64,000 bases of DNA from Prevotella sp. GTDB taxonomy: Bacteria > Bacteroidota > Bacteroidia > Bacteroidales > Bacteroidaceae. The DNA lies in the NCBI GenBank assembly GCA_017554105.1, contig JAFZIY010000026.1, positions 148,228-212,227 on the forward strand, in the 5' to 3' direction. The position numbers and the translations under genes are program-made. The notes under the pieces were generated by a model that saw nothing but the letters and a program-made list of their open reading frames with translations, made no database searches and was not told the DNA's origin. This document shows, piece after piece, positions 45,630 to 55,405 of the stretch (position 1 is the stretch's first letter; each line of letters opens with the position of its first letter).

Positions 45630-48600
45630 TTATTTAACAACATATTTCTTTCCGTTCACGATATAGATGCCCTTTGCGAGTCCCTTCAGTGAGTTACCCA
45701 TATAAACACCATTTGCATTGTAGATATGCAACTCTTCGTTAACAGGAGTCTCTATCAATTCACTGATTCCGTTTACCTCAGAATACTCAGAGTAGTTTGT
45801 GGCACCGAAGTCCATGGTAAACTGCTTTGCACCAGCGACACCCGAACCTACTGGGAAGTCATCGCAATCAACATAATCAGTAACGTTGTCGGTCTTGTTG
45901 TTAGGATTGAATACCCAACGTGCCGGGTCGTTCATTGACGTAGCTTGGTGAATTTCCAAATCTGTGTCGAAGTTCGGGCAGATGATACCTGTCTCGTTGT
46001 TCCAGTTCCAACCATCCTTATCAAGTACGTGACTGTACCAGAAAGTAGCGCGATTCTTCTCGCTGTCCCAACCAAGGAAGTAGCAGTACTGCGGCATAGC
46101 AGACTTGTATAATGTTCCGACAAATGTATATTGGAAATCATCGGAAACCTTATAGTTCACATTCTTGCCATTATACTTTATCGTTCCTCCACTGTTATAT
46201 GTGAATGACGAACCGTCCTTGTTAGTAATAATCTTGCTATCTACAGTGTTTTCTGAAACAGCACCTGTAGCATCGTAACCCACAACGAATGCAGGAACAG
46301 TGTATTCACCGTTATAAATCATCTGGAACTGCTTACCGGCAGAAATATCCTGAGAATCCTTCAGACGCTGGTAAAGGTCGGGGTCCTGATTCTTATAAAT
46401 GTCGAACTGGCGTATGAAACTACCAGATTCTGCCACCAAGTTCGGACGAATCAGATAAGGAACACCTGCATGCAAGATTACTGGGTCATCAGCCAATTCT
46501 GAGGCACTCCACTTAACCTGTTCACTGATTGTACCATGTACAATGCCTTCACCCTCTCCCATTTGCTCTTTATATTCCATGAGGTTCTTCGAGAACATAA
46601 GGGTAATCTTCTGGTTTTCCACATCACGGATTACGTACATCAGCTTGCTCAGATATGGAATCTTCTTTTCAAATCCCTGACGGTCGTAACCGAAGAACTT
46701 GATCAGGTCTGAGTACTTCAGGTCGTAAGGCTCGCAGATTGTCCACCAGTCGTTATCGCTAATCCAAGAACGCAGCGGCTCAAATGGAATCTTAGAGTTA
46801 TGAGCAGTAGCTGCCAGCACGAACTGATGCCAACCACGGTAGTCGTTCTGTTTGCTATAGGTAATCTCAGTAGCAGATACGTAATCTTCAGTACCAGGAC
46901 AATAGCGAGGCTCGGTGCTTTCGTCTATATCTGCATTGAAGAGACGATAAGAGCCAGCTATGTAGTTCTTCGTATAATGCTGCACACCGTCATCGTCTGG
47001 GCTGACAGCCGTTCTATAACTTAAGGCATAGCGGGTCTCACCAGCATCGGTGGCTGCATCGTATACATGATATGTACCTGCTGGAGTTCTGCTATACAGC
47101 TGGTCATTGACACCTGTGAAATAGTCTGTAACTTCTGATGAATAGAGAGCAAAAGACTCACTTATCTTATACAAATCATTTTGGTGGTCATTAACATCAT
47201 TGGTAGATGTACATTGCGCATAACCTGTTATCGTTCTGCTGTAATGGTCACCATTATTCCATTGTTCTTCAAATTGTGTTTGGAACCAAGTAGGAACTGT
47301 TTGACTTGTATAATAATTTCCATAAATATTGACATATTCACCATTGACATTATCTACAACATAATCAGCAATGGGATAGTAATATTGTGTAACATCATAA
47401 TTACCATATATTTCAGCAGGTGCAGCCGTTTTTGCGAACGGATGATAGTACGTACCATTTGCATCCTCAACATAGTTGAAGTCCTGCACGTAGTTGCCAG
47501 TTGCACTCTCGGTATATTGACGAACTAAATCGCCAGAAGGATCTTCATCATAAGTATAGTCCTGAACATAGATTCCATCATTACAAGAATCATATCCTTC
47601 CACCTGCTTGCGGCTATAACGCTCAAGTGCATCGTCAGCAGAACCTGCATACTCACGGAATTGCAGTGCATTTACAAAGTTTGGAGCGGTTCCAGTTGTA
47701 GTCATTTCCAACACATAGGCTCCATTGTCGTCACGGACATAGACGTAGTTCGACGTGGTGGATACTGCTTTCGGATAGAGTTGATAGTCACGTCTTTGCA
47801 AAGTCCAGTAGTCTGCCAAATCGGATGGTTTCGTGTATCCACCGGGCTGATTGAGATCGCTCATAGTAACATCGTAGAACGTATTATTCGCCTTGACAAA
47901 ATCAGGATCTTCATCGGGGTTGTTGGTGTAGAAATTATTAGCTATACCCTGACCGTTCGAAGTGTCATGTCCATCGGTTCCGCAGATATCGCCATACCAT
48001 CCACCTGCTGTTCCCAATGTCTTTTCATTGTTGTACCAAGTTCTTTCGGTATTCCATGCACCCCACAGATAACCATAGGTTCCCTGAGCGTGAGCCGTCT
48101 CAAACTCGGTCTGTGTGGGGAAGTAAAGCATATTGCCGTTACCATCGCGCTCACCTGTTGCGATGTTGTAGTCACGTGAAGGATCAGTGTAGCGCTGTGT
48201 CTGAGGTGTACCAGTAGTACGCGGATAGTGCAGCACAGCCATCATCTGATAACCACTCATAGTATATGCATCGCGAGTAATGATTTTCACACCATCCTCT
48301 TCTTTGATGGCATCATTAGCAATCGTGTTGTTGGCATGATAAAGCACACTATTAAATCCATCCACATGGCACTCAGGTGCTGTTTCGTTGAGCACATACA
48401 CATCCCTTACATTAACAGATGAAGCAAATGCATGACGCTCAATCAGTCGAAGGTTTGGCGGCAGGGTAATGGTGCCGTAAGTAAAACTATTGTTATCACC
48501 ATCCTCGAAGTCAATATTCTCTGGGTCTGTGGGGTCTGGGTTAACCTTATACTTCAGCGTGACATTGTCGCCATCCACGAAGTATGCACCGTTGTCATAC

Positions 48601-49727
48601 TTTGTCGTAGCATCGGGACCAGTAGTCCAGACATAATTAATCGTCGTACCAGAACCAGCAAATGCACGAGTCTTGATATATTCAATGTTACCAGGGATGC
48701 AGATCTGATGGAGATAGCCACTGTTAATGTTCAAATAATCGGCAGGTACTGTCTTAAAGCGTGGGTCTTCTGGCATCCATACCTCACGAAGGAAAGTTAC
48801 CTGAATACCACAATAGCCCACAACGATGTCGGTTGCATACTCATCAGGAACGTATCCGTCTTTAAGGTCGATTACATAAATCTGGTTACAACCTTGAAGA
48901 GCTCCTTTCTGGGCTCCACCAGAATAGAGTAAGCCACCCTCTGTGTTCTTGTTTGCACCTGTAGCAAGTGGAGCATTTTCATCGGCAATGCCGTTGATGA
49001 TGTAGTGTCCGTTCTCGTCATAATTACCTTGATTAGAGATATCCTTTGCACAGAAGTTACCCATCACGTGGAGATAACGCAGACGCGAGCAATCGCCACC
49101 ACCAAGATATACTTTGTTTCCTAACGTTGCAGGATCCTCTGATTCCATGTTTCCATCTGGTCTTTTCTTTATGAAATAGGTACGCTGGATACCATCTGCC
49201 AAAGAACCAGCCTCATCTATATAAGCAATCAGTGTGGCATCGCCACCTTCACCATTATTAGCTCCTGCCTTTGTATCGCTGGTGCTAAAACAAACCTTGA
49301 ACGCAGCGTTGTTCTTGTAGGCCTCGCCTAAAGTCTTCACCTGCTGTTTCGTCAAGTCATAAGGCAGGATGATGTAGCTGACATAAGAATTGCTAAACGA
49401 ATAATCTGTCAGTTTTGCCCTAGTAAGATTAATGGTGTTTACATTCAGCCCGTTTAAAGCTGTAATGTCTTCAGAGCTAAGGGTAACAATTGCATCAGGT
49501 CCCTCAGTTTCAAGAAGAAGATACTGGAAAGATTTACCGGAATTCTGAGCTTCAGCAATGGCAGCACTCAAATGACCAGTTTGACCAATCTTAATCTTTA
49601 ATACGGTTTCTGTTCCTGCACTGGTACCTTGGTCGTACTCAACCTTGTACTCATCACCAGGAGCCGCCCATGTCCCTATCGAACACATGAGCATCACAAA
49701 GAACAATAAAAGTTTTCTTTTCATCAT
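45630..49727 (-). CDS. Giant secreted surface protein, BspA-like/LRR start, Tyr-rich centre, sorting tail (1365 aa)
   Basis: Signal peptide MMKRKLLLFFVMLMCSIGTWA. Residues about 60-450 contain BspA-type leucine-rich features (LNGLNVNTINLTRAKLTDY, IPGNIEYIKTRAFAGSG, LIERHAFASSVNVRDVYV). Residues about 640-960 hold many degenerate Tyr/Asp-rich units (YVQDYTYDED, GNYVQDFNYVED, DNQLYSRTPAGTY). The C-terminus, IYNANGVYMGNSLKGLAKG then IYIVNGKKYVVK, looks like a type IX sorting tail. A surface adhesin is the likely class. Transcribed with the small gene behind it. A -7 box at 49981-49990 implies a leader of about 250 nt. Confidence 0.85.
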   Translation of the reverse strand: MMKRKLLLFFVMLMCSIGTWAAPGDEYKVEYDQGTSAGTETVLKIKIGQTGHLSAAIAEAQNSGKSFQYLLLETEGPDAIVTLSSEDITALNGLNVNTINLTRAKLTDYSFSNSYVSYIILPYDLTKQQVKTLGEAYKNNAAFKVCFSTSDTKAGANNGEGGDATLIAYIDEAGSLADGIQRTYFIKKRPDGNMESEDPATLGNKVYLGGGDCSRLRYLHVMGNFCAKDISNQGNYDENGHYIINGIADENAPLATGANKNTEGGLLYSGGAQKGALQGCNQIYVIDLKDGYVPDEYATDIVVGYCGIQVTFLREVWMPEDPRFKTVPADYLNINSGYLHQICIPGNIEYIKTRAFAGSGTTINYVWTTGPDATTKYDNGAYFVDGDNVTLKYKVNPDPTDPENIDFEDGDNNSFTYGTITLPPNLRLIERHAFASSVNVRDVYVLNETAPECHVDGFNSVLYHANNTIANDAIKEEDGVKIITRDAYTMSGYQMMAVLHYPRTTGTPQTQRYTDPSRDYNIATGERDGNGNMLYFPTQTEFETAHAQGTYGYLWGAWNTERTWYNNEKTLGTAGGWYGDICGTDGHDTSNGQGIANNFYTNNPDEDPDFVKANNTFYDVTMSDLNQPGGYTKPSDLADYWTLQRRDYQLYPKAVSTTSNYVYVRDDNGAYVLEMTTTGTAPNFVNALQFREYAGSADDALERYSRKQVEGYDSCNDGIYVQDYTYDEDPSGDLVRQYTESATGNYVQDFNYVEDANGTYYHPFAKTAAPAEIYGNYDVTQYYYPIADYVVDNVNGEYVNIYGNYYTSQTVPTWFQTQFEEQWNNGDHYSRTITGYAQCTSTNDVNDHQNDLYKISESFALYSSEVTDYFTGVNDQLYSRTPAGTYHVYDAATDAGETRYALSYRTAVSPDDDGVQHYTKNYIAGSYRLFNADIDESTEPRYCPGTEDYVSATEITYSKQNDYRGWHQFVLAATAHNSKIPFEPLRSWISDNDWWTICEPYDLKYSDLIKFFGYDRQGFEKKIPYLSKLMYVIRDVENQKITLMFSKNLMEYKEQMGEGEGIVHGTISEQVKWSASELADDPVILHAGVPYLIRPNLVAESGSFIRQFDIYKNQDPDLYQRLKDSQDISAGKQFQMIYNGEYTVPAFVVGYDATGAVSENTVDSKIITNKDGSSFTYNSGGTIKYNGKNVNYKVSDDFQYTFVGTLYKSAMPQYCYFLGWDSEKNRATFWYSHVLDKDGWNWNNETGIICPNFDTDLEIHQATSMNDPARWVFNPNNKTDNVTDYVDCDDFPVGSGVAGAKQFTMDFGATNYSEYSEVNGISELIETPVNEELHIYNANGVYMGNSLKGLAKGIYIVNGKKYVVK

Positions 49728-49980
49728 AAACTATTTGTTAGTACTGTAATAATCTAGTATAGGCTGCGACAATGTCGCCGTTTGATTGCGTTGTATTGGC
49801 ACGTAGTTTGAGTCGTTAAGTATAATTGCTCGCACGTACCTTATATATATTATGTTGGCAGTATGGAAAGGAATAGTTTTTATGTCTTGAATAATAACGC
49901 TTATGGGAATTGCGATATATTCATCTACCCCAAATACTGTCTCTTTTGGTCTTCAATAAGTTTCAAATATACAAATCGGT

Positions 49981-49990
49981 TGCAAATGTA
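49981..49990 (-). promoter_or_regulatory. -7 box (TACATTTGCA) for the 1365-aa protein operon
   Basis: It matches TAnnTTTGC on the minus strand. The nearest TTG is 24 nt further up, so support is moderate. Confidence 0.5.
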
Positions 49991-50306
49991 CAAAGTTTAA
50001 TTTAAACTGAAAAGCAAATCGAGGAATAAATATCAATTTATAGATTAATTAACATTTATTTAACGAACGGCAACGTTTTTATAAAAAAACATAACAATTC
50101 TTCCTCCGATAAATACCTTTACTCCTCCGCTAATTATCGCTAATTACACGCAAATATATATTATCTTATTAGCGTGGAGACTTTTTAACGTAAATGACCG
50201 TGAATAATACGTCAATAACCGGAAATAATTAATGTATATTTACGTTTCATTTACGACAATTTACGTTTTCTCCGCTAATTAAAAATAACAAAAACATTAA
50301 AGAACT

Positions 50307-50439
50307 CCCATGTCAGTATGTAAGTGCTTAAAGCACTATAAGATTCAACCCAGCTGTTTTTCCTTGGAAACGTATTTCCAGATAAAAACTTCTGTCTTGC
50401 ATCTTCGCCTCTTCCCGAGGCTCTACATACTGACATGGG
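50307..50439 (-). repeat. 131-133 bp dispersed element, copy 3 (minus orientation)
   Basis: Perfect 16-bp terminal inverted repeats. Read on the minus strand, the hairpins are GCCTC-GGGAA-GAGGC, GGAAA-TACG-TTTCC and AGTGC-TTTAA-GCACT. Inverted relative to copy 2, so the two bracket hipBST and the surface-protein operon. Confidence 0.88.
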
Positions 50440-50460
50440 CAAAAAAAAGAGAAAAAGCCC

Positions 50461-50491
50461 CTCTCTGCGGGAGAGGGGATGGGGTGAGGCT
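50461..50491. repeat. CTCTGCGGGAGAGGGG repeat
   Basis: Nearly identical to 43371-43401, beside another copy of the dispersed element. Self-complementary CCTCTC/GAGAGG core. Confidence 0.6.
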
Positions 50492-50594
50492 TTTTGCAAA
50501 AATATACATGTTAAACAAGCATATTAATACTGTTTTAAACGCTGTTTCTAAGTCATTTATATCGAATGGGTTACAAAAGGCATAAAAAACGGGG

Positions 50595-50660
50595 AACAAA
50601 GTTAATAACATTGTTCAACAAAGTTAATAAGATAGTCGAACAAAGTTAATAACATTGTTA
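50595..50660. repeat. Three tandem 22-bp units
   Basis: Units start at 50595, 50617 and 50639 with AACAAAGTTAATAA. The outer two are identical but for the last base. Inner palindromes are GTTA-A-TAAC and TTGTT-C-AACAA. Same period as the array at 11964 but different sequence. Confidence 0.8.
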
Positions 50661-50727
50661 AGCGATTTGATATCTCTTGCAAAATGGTTAGCGACAAAGC
50701 ATCATATAAGCGTATATTCATGCGGCT

Positions 50728-50757
50728 CCCTCCTATCCTCCCCCGTAGGGGAGGGAC
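50728..50757. repeat. CTCCCC dispersed repeat, minus copy
   Basis: CTCCCTCCTATCCTCCCC followed by CGTAGGGGAGGGAC, the reverse complement of 45249-45287. Confidence 0.65.
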
Positions 50758-50800
50758 TTTTTCTCTTTTTTTGTAAATTAAGTGATTTCAACGAATTCTA

Positions 50801-50900
50801 TGTAGGGGCGAACCCCTGTGTTAGCCCGTATTGTCACAATAATTCATGTTCTCACGTTATCTTCTGTTCATTTGGGCTAACACGGGGGTTCGCCCCTACA
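50801..50900. repeat. 100-bp element with 27-bp terminal inverted repeats
   Basis: The left arm starts TGTAGGGGCGAACCCC and ends TGTTAGCCC (50801-50827). The right arm (50874-50900) is its complement with one mismatch in 27. The 46-bp A/T-rich centre has no frame. It looks like a short non-autonomous repeat element. Confidence 0.8.
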
Positions 50901-50965
50901 ATTCTAAACGTAAAACATGTTTTTGTCTTTATGTCTAAAACATGTCTTTATGTCTAATAAAAAAA

Positions 50966-50991
50966 GGAGACAACTACATGTAGCTGTCTCC
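50966..50991 (-). terminator. rpoC terminator
   Basis: GGAGACA...TGTCTCC stem with an inner CTACATGTAG palindrome; T run on the minus strand, 40 bp past the rpoC stop. Confidence 0.85.
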
Positions 50992-51030
50992 TTTAAATAT
51001 TTGAGTGAATAAAAAACTCTTGTTATGGAG

Positions 51031-54000
51031 TTATTCCTCCTCTTCTTCCTTCACTGCGAAGTCGAGAACATTCTTCTTGTTGGCCTGCATGCGCTCGTAG
51101 TCCTCGCGCGAACCAACAACGAGTTTGTCGAACTCGCGGAGTCCGGTACCAGCAGGTATCAGGTGACCGCAGATAACGTTCTCCTTCATTCCGTCGAGGT
51201 AATCTATCTTTCCGCGGATGGCTGCCTCGTTGAGCACCTTCGTGGTCTCCTGGAATGATGCGGCTGACATGAAGCTCTTTGTCTGCAGTGCGGCACGGGT
51301 AATACCCTGGAGAATCTGCGTTGAGGTAGCAGGCACGGCATCACGCACCTGAACGGTACGCAGGTCGCGGCGCTTCAGCATAGAGTTCTCATCGCGCAGT
51401 TTACGAGCAGAGATAATTTGTCCTGCGTGGAGTGTCTCGCTGTCGCCTGGGTCCTCAACATACTTCTTACCCCAGATACGGTCGTTCTCCTCTGCGAAGT
51501 CAAGTTTGTCAACAATCTCCTGCTCAAGGAATGTGGTGTCGCCTGGGTCGTTGATCTGCACCTTGCGCATCATCTGACGTACGATGATCTCGAAGTGCTT
51601 GTCATTGATCTTCACACCCTGCAGACGATAAACGTCCTGCACCTCATTAACGATGTATTCCTGCACTGCGGTAGGACCCTTGATGGCAAGGATGTCGTTA
51701 GGAGTGATGACACCATCGGAAAGTGGTGTACCAGCGCGAACGGCGTCGTGCTCCTGTACCAGTATCTGCTTAGAGAGTGATACGAGGTACTTACGCAGTT
51801 CTCCTGTCTTTGAAGTGATGATGATCTCGCGGTTACCACGCTTCACCTTACCCATTGTCACCTCACCGTCGATTTCGGAAACCACAGCAGGGTTGCTTGG
51901 ATTACGAGCCTCGAAGAGCTCGGTTACACGTGGAAGACCACCGGTGATATCACCACCCATATTCACGGTACGCGGTATCTTGACAAGGGTGGTACCCGTT
52001 GCCACTGTCTGTCCGTCCTCTACGATAACGTGTCCTCCCACAGGGAAACTGTATGTTCCAACAACATTGCCATTGGCATCGATGATGTCACAGGTAGGAA
52101 CGCGGGTGTGGTCTTTCGACTCTATGATGATCTTCTCTGTCAGACCCGTTGTCTCGTCGGTCTCAGCCTTATACGTAGTACCCTCGATAACGTTCTGGAA
52201 ACGCAGTGTACCTGCATATTCGGTAACGATAACGGCGTTGAATGGGTCCCACTTAGCGATGAGGTCACCCTTCTTCACCTCTGTCTTGTTCTCGAAGTAG
52301 AGAGAAGAACCGTATGGCACAGGCATGGTAGAGAGTTGTATTCCTGTATTAACATCGATGAAGCGCACCTCAGCGAGTCGGCTCACTACCATCTGACAGT
52401 TTACCTTACCGTTCTCACCATTCTCCTCGAATGGTACGGTACGTATTTCCTCGAACTCAATACGGCTGTCACTCTTTGCCACGATACTTGCGTTAGCGGC
52501 AGCGTTACCTGCCACACCACCGGCGTGGAACGTACGAAGTGTAAGCTGTGTACCCGGCTCACCGATAGCCTGAGCAGCGATGACACCGACAGCCTCACCC
52601 TTCTGTACCATGCGCTGGGTAGCGAGGTTACGTCCGTAACACTTCATGCAGACACCCTTCTTGCTCTCGCAAGTGAGCACTGAACGAATCTCGACCATCT
52701 CGATAGGAGACTCCTCGATGGCACGTGCTATAGGCTCGGTGATTTCCTCACCGGCACCTACGAGAAGTTCACCTGTGTTAGGATTGGTGATGTCGTGAAC
52801 AGAAACACGACCGAGGATGCGCTCATAGAGAGTAGAGATAACCTCCTCACCGTTCTTCAACTCGGTGCACTCCAGTCCGCGCAATGTGCCGCAGTCCTCT
52901 TCTGTGATGATGACGTCGTGGCTTACATCGACAAGACGACGGGTAAGATAACCAGCGTCGGCAGTCTTCATAGCGGTGTCGGCAAGACCCTTACGGGCAC
53001 CGTGAGTAGAGATGAAGTACTCGAGCACTGACATTCCCTCCTTGAAGTTAGAGAGAATAGGGTTCTCAATGGTACCACGTCCCTCAGCACCTGCCTTCTG
53101 TGGTTTTGCCATCAGACCACGCATACCTGCGAGCTGCTTGATCTGGTCCTTAGAACCACGGGCACCGGAGTCGAGCATCATATATACGGCGTTGAAGCCC
53201 TGGTCGGCCTCGGTCATCTGCTTGAGCAAGATGTCACCAAGACGGTTGTTGACGTGAGTCCAAGTGTCGATAACCTGGTTGTAACGCTCGTTGTCGGTGA
53301 TGAATCCCATGTTATAGTTGTCCTTGATGGCCTGCACTTCATCGTTACCCTTCTGCACCAGTTCTTCCTTCTCCTTCGGGATGATGATGTCGTCGAGGTT
53401 GAATGAGAGTCCTGCAAGGTATGCCATACGGTATCCGAGGTTCTTGATTCCATCGAGGAACTCGCATGCCTCAGCAAAACCTACCTTGTTGATAACGTCG
53501 GCAATGATGTCGCGGAGCGACTTCTTGGATATCACCTTGTTCACGAAGCCCACCTCGTCAGGTATGATACCGTTGACGATGACACGGCCAACAGATGTCT
53601 CAACCATGTGGTTGATGAAGTTTCCATTCTCGTCGATGTCCTTTACGACAACCTTAACCTGAGAGTGGAGGTCGCACTTGCCCTCGTTGTTGGCGATGAT
53701 TGCCTCTTCAGGACCGTAGAACGTGAGTCCCTCACCCTTTGCACCCGGACGTATCTTAGTGATGTAGTAGAGTCCGAGCACCATGTCCTGTGAAGGCACG
53801 GTGATAGGTGCGCCATTGGCAGGGTTAAGGATATTGTGGCTCTGAAGCATCAGCAACTGTGCCTCGAGGATAGCCTCATTGCTCAGTGGGAGGTGAACAG
53901 CCATCTGGTCACCATCGAAGTCGGCATTGAACGCAGTACATGCCAATGGGTGCAACTGGATTGCCTTACCCTCGATGAGCTTTGGCTGGAATGCCTGAAT

Positions 54001-55362
54001 ACCGAGACGGTGAAGTGTAGGAGCACGGTTGAGGAGCACTGGGTGTCCCTTCATTACGTTCTCGAGGATGTCCCAGATCACCGGTTCACGGCGGTCAACA
54101 ATCTTCTTTGCACTCTTCACGGTCTTCACGATACCGCGCTCGATGAGCTTGCGGATAATGAATGGCTTGTAAAGTTCGGCAGCCATGAGTTTAGGCAGAC
54201 CGCACTCGCCCATCTTCAACTCAGGACCTACAACGATTACCGAACGTGCAGAATAGTCAACACGCTTACCGAGGAGGTTCTGACGGAAACGTCCCTGCTT
54301 ACCCTTGAGGGAGTCAGACAGTGACTTGAGAGGACGGTTGCTGTCGCTCTTCACTGCTGAAGACTTGCGTGAGTTGTCGAACAATGAGTCGACAGCCTCC
54401 TGCAACATACGCTTCTCATTACGGAGAATCACCTCAGGAGCCTTTATCTCAACGAGTCTCTTCAGACGGTTGTTACGGATGATGACACGACGGTAAAGGT
54501 CGTTGAGGTCGGATGTGGCGAAACGACCACCATCCAGCGGAACAAGCGGACGCAACTCTGGAGGAGTGACGGGGATAATCTTCAGGATCATCCACTCCGG
54601 CCTGTTGATGTCCTTGCTCTGACGGAAAGCCTCAACCACCTGCAGACGCTTCAGTGCCTCAGTCTTACGCTGCTGTGAAGAGTCGGTATTGGCGAGGTTG
54701 CGCAGTTCATAGGAGAGTGAGTCGAGGTCGAGACCCTGAAGCAGGTCGTAGATAGCCTCTGCACCCATCTTGGCAATGAACTTGTTTGGATCGGAGTCCT
54801 CAAGATACTCGTTGTCCCTTGGAAGATTGTCCACGATGTTTATGTACTCGTCTTCTGAAAGGAGGTCGAACTTATGAGAACCTACTACCTCGTCTCCCTC
54901 GGCATCCTTCTTTCCTTCCATCACACCTGGCTGAATCACTATGTACTTCTCATAATATATCACAGCGTCAAGTTTCTTGGTAGGAACGCCAAGGAGATAG
55001 CCAATCTTATTGGGCAGACTGCGGAAATACCAGATATGTGCCACTGGCACCACCAGTTCGATGTGTCCGGTGCGCTCACGGCGAACCTTCTTCTCGGTCA
55101 CCTCGACACCACATCGGTCACACACGATGCCCTTGTAACGGATACGCTTATACTTGCCGCAACCGCACTCATAGTCCTTGGTAGGACCGAAGATGCGCTC
55201 ACAGAAAAGACCGTCACGCTCTGGCTTGTATGTACGATAGTTTATTGTCTCTGGCTTGGTAACCTCGCCATAACTATTTTCAAGGATTTCCTCCGGCGAA
55301 GCAAGACCGATGGTAATCTTCGTAAAATTATTCTTTATCTTTGAATCTTTCTTGAAAGCCAT
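51031..55362 (-). CDS. rpoC: RNA polymerase beta' subunit
   Basis: 1443 residues. N-terminal zinc site [21 protein letters not shown], active-site [15 protein letters not shown] with the three Mg-binding aspartates, and the bridge/trigger region ([21 protein letters not shown]) are intact. The second zinc site is [15 protein letters not shown]. It starts 43 bp after rpoB. It ends the operon with a strong terminator; accessory DNA follows where rpsL-linked genes would be expected. Confidence 0.98.
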   Translation of the reverse strand: MAFKKDSKIKNNFTKITIGLASPEEILENSYGEVTKPETINYRTYKPERDGLFCERIFGPTKDYECGCGKYKRIRYKGIVCDRCGVEVTEKKVRRERTGHIELVVPVAHIWYFRSLPNKIGYLLGVPTKKLDAVIYYEKYIVIQPGVMEGKKDAEGDEVVGSHKFDLLSEDEYINIVDNLPRDNEYLEDSDPNKFIAKMGAEAIYDLLQGLDLDSLSYELRNLANTDSSQQRKTEALKRLQVVEAFRQSKDINRPEWMILKIIPVTPPELRPLVPLDGGRFATSDLNDLYRRVIIRNNRLKRLVEIKAPEVILRNEKRMLQEAVDSLFDNSRKSSAVKSDSNRPLKSLSDSLKGKQGRFRQNLLGKRVDYSARSVIVVGPELKMGECGLPKLMAAELYKPFIIRKLIERGIVKTVKSAKKIVDRREPVIWDILENVMKGHPVLLNRAPTLHRLGIQAFQPKLIEGKAIQLHPLACTAFNADFDGDQMAVHLPLSNEAILEAQLLMLQSHNILNPANGAPITVPSQDMVLGLYYITKIRPGAKGEGLTFYGPEEAIIANNEGKCDLHSQVKVVVKDIDENGNFINHMVETSVGRVIVNGIIPDEVGFVNKVISKKSLRDIIADVINKVGFAEACEFLDGIKNLGYRMAYLAGLSFNLDDIIIPKEKEELVQKGNDEVQAIKDNYNMGFITDNERYNQVIDTWTHVNNRLGDILLKQMTEADQGFNAVYMMLDSGARGSKDQIKQLAGMRGLMAKPQKAGAEGRGTIENPILSNFKEGMSVLEYFISTHGARKGLADTAMKTADAGYLTRRLVDVSHDVIITEEDCGTLRGLECTELKNGEEVISTLYERILGRVSVHDITNPNTGELLVGAGEEITEPIARAIEESPIEMVEIRSVLTCESKKGVCMKCYGRNLATQRMVQKGEAVGVIAAQAIGEPGTQLTLRTFHAGGVAGNAAANASIVAKSDSRIEFEEIRTVPFEENGENGKVNCQMVVSRLAEVRFIDVNTGIQLSTMPVPYGSSLYFENKTEVKKGDLIAKWDPFNAVIVTEYAGTLRFQNVIEGTTYKAETDETTGLTEKIIIESKDHTRVPTCDIIDANGNVVGTYSFPVGGHVIVEDGQTVATGTTLVKIPRTVNMGGDITGGLPRVTELFEARNPSNPAVVSEIDGEVTMGKVKRGNREIIITSKTGELRKYLVSLSKQILVQEHDAVRAGTPLSDGVITPNDILAIKGPTAVQEYIVNEVQDVYRLQGVKINDKHFEIIVRQMMRKVQINDPGDTTFLEQEIVDKLDFAEENDRIWGKKYVEDPGDSETLHAGQIISARKLRDENSMLKRRDLRTVQVRDAVPATSTQILQGITRAALQTKSFMSAASFQETTKVLNEAAIRGKIDYLDGMKENVICGHLIPAGTGLREFDKLVVGSREDYERMQANKKNVLDFAVKEEEEE

Positions 55363-55405
55363 ATTTCTGAATTGTCAATTATCAATTATCAACTATCAAT
55401 TAACA

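Larger units (their letters stand above)
49728..51030. other. 1.3-kb gene-free, repeat-rich region between rpoC and the surface-protein operon
   Basis: No convincing gene. It contains a -7 box (49981), copy 3 of the dispersed element (50307-50439), a CTCTGCGGGAGAGGGG repeat (50461-50491), three 22-bp units (50595-50660), the inverted CTCCCC repeat (50728-50757), a 100-bp inverted-repeat element (50801-50900), ATGTCTTTATGTC repeats (50918-50960) and the rpoC terminator. Confidence 0.7.
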
